Shown in pieces: positions 60,704 through 64,000 of a stretch of 64,000 nt of DNA. Both the position numbers and the translations under genes were made by a program. Each line of letters starts with the position of its first letter. The stretch's first letter is position 1. The stretch lies in contig DATAZY010000099.1 of assembly GCA_036271795.1 (NCBI GenBank), positions 1-64,000 on the forward strand, given 5' to 3'. This stretch comes from Galbitalea sp036271795 (GTDB lineage: Bacteria > Actinomycetota > Actinomycetes > Actinomycetales > Microbacteriaceae). Below the pieces are notes generated by a model. It saw only the letters and a program-made list of their open reading frames with translations. It was not told the DNA's origin and did no database searches.

Positions 60704-62317
60704 ATGCACGAGCAGCTCACGGAGTGGTGGAACGGGATTTCACTACGCGGCAAGATCACGGGTGTCACCGTGATGCTGCTGACCCTGGGGCTCATCGTCG
60801 CTGGCGTCGGAACCATGAGCTTCCTGCGCAGCTACCTGCTCAATCAGGTCTATTCGAATAATCTCATGAGTTACGCGTCCAGTACCGCTGACCTGGTCGC
60901 GGAAGCCTGCAACCAGGACAAGGTTCCGCCGAAATACTACTTCGCGGTCATCAACCAGGCGGGCGAAGACATCTGTCCCGACGGGCCGGACGACTCGGCA
61001 GTCCCGGTCATCTCCAGCAAAACTCTGCCCAAGGTAATTCACAAGGGCGTCTCGTTCACGCTGAGCGACAAGCGCGGCCTCAACCACTGGGAGGCGGTCG
61101 GCTTTCCGGTCGTCGGCACCGACGGCACCGCCCAGAACGCGCTGATCGTCGCCTACAACCTGGACGAGAATGAGCAGATCATCGGGCAGTTCGCGCTCAT
61201 CTTCCTGTTCTTCGCATTGACCGTGGTCGTGCTCGGCGGGGCGCTGACCCGATTGCTCGTCACATCCACGTTCGCTCCCCTGCGCGAAGTCGAACAGACG
61301 GCGGCGCGATTCGCGGCCGGCGACTTCAGCCAGCGCCTCGAACGCGCGCCGCGCAATACCGAGGTCGGACGGCTCAACGAATCCCTCAACACCATGCTGG
61401 CGCGCATCGACGCGGCCTTCGCCGCACGCCAGAAAACTGTCGAGCAGATGCGGAGCTTTGTCGGGGATGCGAGCCACGAACTGAGAACGCCGCTCGTGTC
61501 CGTTCGGGGTTATGCGGAGCTCTACCGGATGGGCGCGCTCACCACCCCGGAAGAGGTCGGCCAGGCGATGGAGCGCATCGAGAAGGAAGCGATCCGCATG
61601 GGCGAACTCGTCCAGGATCTGCTCGAACTTGCGCGCATCGACGAGGCGAAGCCGCTCAACCTCGTTGCGGTGGACCTCGTGCCGCTGGCCACTGACGCGG
61701 CACTGGATGCGATGGCCTCCGCCCCCGATCGACTCGTGCAGGTTGTAGTCACCGAGCCGATAGCTGCGGCGCGACCCGTCGAGCCCGCGGTCGAGGCGCC
61801 GGTCCCCGCAACTGCGCGGACGGGATCGGTCGCAACCAGGAGCATGGCTCTCGCTGGCGCGACGATCGCGCGACTCACCACTCGTCGACCGCGCGGGGCA
61901 AAGCAGCTCGCTACCCAGGTCGTGGTCATAGATGACCCGAACCCGCCGAGTGCGACCGTACGCGCCGAGGAGAACAAGATCCGCCAGGTGGTCACCAACC
62001 TGATGGGCAACGCGATCCGCTTTACGCCGGAGGGCAGCCCGATCGAGATCGGCATCCAGGTCGACGAGCCCGGCGATTCTGCCTACCTCTCCGTCATCGA
62101 TCACGGCGACGGCATCCCGCCTCAGATTCGAGAGAAGATCTTCCAGCGATTCTGGCGCGCAGACTCCTCGCGCAACAGGGACACCGGCGGCAGTGGCCTC
62201 GGGCTCGCGATCGTCGCATCCATCGTCGCATCCCACGGCGGAACGGTGGATGTGGTCGAGACCCCCGGAGGCGGCGCAACTTTCCGCGTGCGGCTTCCAC
62301 TTCTCCACACCACGTAA
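60704..62317 (+). CDS. Sensor histidine kinase
   Basis: The 537-residue kinase has two membrane helices (VTVMLLTLGLIVAGVGTM and IFLFFALTVVVLGGALTRLL) around an extracytoplasmic sensor domain with Cys residues (EACNQDKVPP and EDICPDGPDD), a HAMP domain, the dimerisation box DASHELRTPL with His258, and HATPase motifs (VVTNLMGNAIRF, DHGDGIP, GGSGLGLAIV). An insertion of about 70 residues rich in Ala, Pro and Val lies between the dimerisation and ATPase domains. Confidence 0.92.
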   Translation: MHEQLTEWWNGISLRGKITGVTVMLLTLGLIVAGVGTMSFLRSYLLNQVYSNNLMSYASSTADLVAEACNQDKVPPKYYFAVINQAGEDICPDGPDDSAVPVISSKTLPKVIHKGVSFTLSDKRGLNHWEAVGFPVVGTDGTAQNALIVAYNLDENEQIIGQFALIFLFFALTVVVLGGALTRLLVTSTFAPLREVEQTAARFAAGDFSQRLERAPRNTEVGRLNESLNTMLARIDAAFAARQKTVEQMRSFVGDASHELRTPLVSVRGYAELYRMGALTTPEEVGQAMERIEKEAIRMGELVQDLLELARIDEAKPLNLVAVDLVPLATDAALDAMASAPDRLVQVVVTEPIAAARPVEPAVEAPVPATARTGSVATRSMALAGATIARLTTRRPRGAKQLATQVVVIDDPNPPSATVRAEENKIRQVVTNLMGNAIRFTPEGSPIEIGIQVDEPGDSAYLSVIDHGDGIPPQIREKIFQRFWRADSSRNRDTGGSGLGLAIVASIVASHGGTVDVVETPGGGATFRVRLPLLHTT

Positions 62318-62387
62318 TCCGTCTGGATTGCCCACCGTCAGCTACCCGATGTCGGTCGTCGGTGCGGGCCGGACCTACCGTCGGTGC

Positions 62388-62678
62388 ATGACGAGTTATC
62401 AGGTAGACAGCGAAGCGGTCCTCGGTGCGACCGCATCCATCCACGCGTCCATGGAGCGACTCTCTGGCGAGTCGAGCGCGCTGCTCGGCCAGCTGGTGAA
62501 CCTGCAGGGTTCGTGGTCGGGAGCGGCGGCATCCGCGTTCCAGAATGTGGTCAGCGACTGGCGGGCGACGCAGCAGCGAGTCGAGGAGAGCCTCGGTTCG
62601 ATCGGTCACGCGCTGGGAGCCGCGGCCCAGCAATACGCCGAGGCAGAAATGACCAACGCGAGGCTTTTCCAGCACTAG
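62388..62678 (+). CDS. WXG100-family (ESAT-6-like) protein
   Basis: The 96-residue all-helical protein has the W-x-G turn in QGSWSGAAASAF near residue 43 and a C-terminal AQQYAEAEMTNARLF, typical of WXG100 substrates of type VII secretion. No secretion gene is adjacent. A TACCGT box six bases before the ATG suggests a leaderless mRNA. Confidence 0.88.
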   Translation: MTSYQVDSEAVLGATASIHASMERLSGESSALLGQLVNLQGSWSGAAASAFQNVVSDWRATQQRVEESLGSIGHALGAAAQQYAEAEMTNARLFQH

Positions 62679-62701
62679 CTCTCACGGCGTCTGCCGGCAA
62701 A

Positions 62702-62739
62702 GCAAATGGGCGGCTCCCCGAGGGGAACCGCCCATTTGC
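62702..62739. terminator. Bidirectional terminator between WXG100 and groEL
   Basis: A near-perfect 17-bp stem with GCAAATGGGCGG (62702-62713) and CCGCCCATTTGC (62728-62739), plus inner TCCCC/GGGGA, separates two convergent genes. It has one internal C-A mismatch. Confidence 0.85.
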
Positions 62740-62751
62740 ATTACTTGACTC

Positions 62752-64000
<1,249 letters not shown>

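Noticed and set aside
60743..62335. 530-codon open frame antisense to the sensor kinase
   Set aside because: It mirrors the kinase gene, has His/Arg/Asp-rich shadow composition, no recognisable domain and no ribosome binding site.

Overview
The window looks like a chromosomal segment of a high-GC actinobacterium, most likely Microbacteriaceae. The indicators are a mycothiol-type ArsC, DUF3027/DUF2530-like neighbours of serC, an XPB helicase with its XPB/Ssl2-like partner, a WXG100 protein, GroEL2 ending GGMDF, and many starts that look leaderless. This placement is inferred from gene content, not from a search. No phage, CRISPR array or complete insertion sequence was seen.

Layout. 0-1.6 kb: a divergent arsenic locus with arsR and an aquaporin on one side, and a 23-residue Cys-rich peptide and arsC on the other. 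1.8-7.6 kb: a secreted S53 peptidase, a MarR operon, a TetR/FAD-monooxygenase pair and tryptophan 2,3-dioxygenase. 7.7-15.5 kb: an alpha-glucan operon (ROK repressor, two permeases, binding lipoprotein, GH15, GH31) with a clear promoter and operator. 15.5-20.7 kb: a TetR with peroxiredoxin and SDR, and a two-component system divergent from a DM13 lipoprotein/DoxX pair.

20.8-46.5 kb: an accessory block between tRNA-Arg(CCT) at 46.4 kb and two older partial copies of that tRNA's 3' end at 20.8 and 42.3 kb. Both copies are followed by the same 78-bp sequence. The large unit (20.8-42.3 kb) encodes a complete myo-inositol catabolic pathway (iolC, aldolase, iolA, iolB, iolD, iolE, iolG, iolH), a transaldolase, a ribose/inositol-type ABC transporter, a GntR/UTRA regulator, two aldo/keto reductases, a creatininase-family hydrolase, and a cytochrome P450 with its own FAD reductase and flavodoxin. 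A TGT-N4-ACA dyad lies before every transcription unit of this block except the regulator itself, so the P450 module appears to belong to the inositol regulon. The small unit (42.3-46.4 kb) holds an AbiE-like toxin-antitoxin pair, an apparently decayed gene and a TetR/NAD-dependent oxidoreductase pair.

46.5-64 kb: core genome, including DUF72, small membrane proteins, a phospholipase D-like protein, a phosphatase, HNH and NlpC/P60 proteins, a DtxR regulator, serC, a cold-shock protein, the XPB pair, a two-component system, a WXG100 protein and the 3' part of groEL.

The most interesting candidate system is the island-borne inositol regulon coupled to a flavodoxin-dependent P450. It could extend inositol catabolism to modified (for example O-methylated) inositols. 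The function is inferred; the gene content and shared operator are seen in the sequence.
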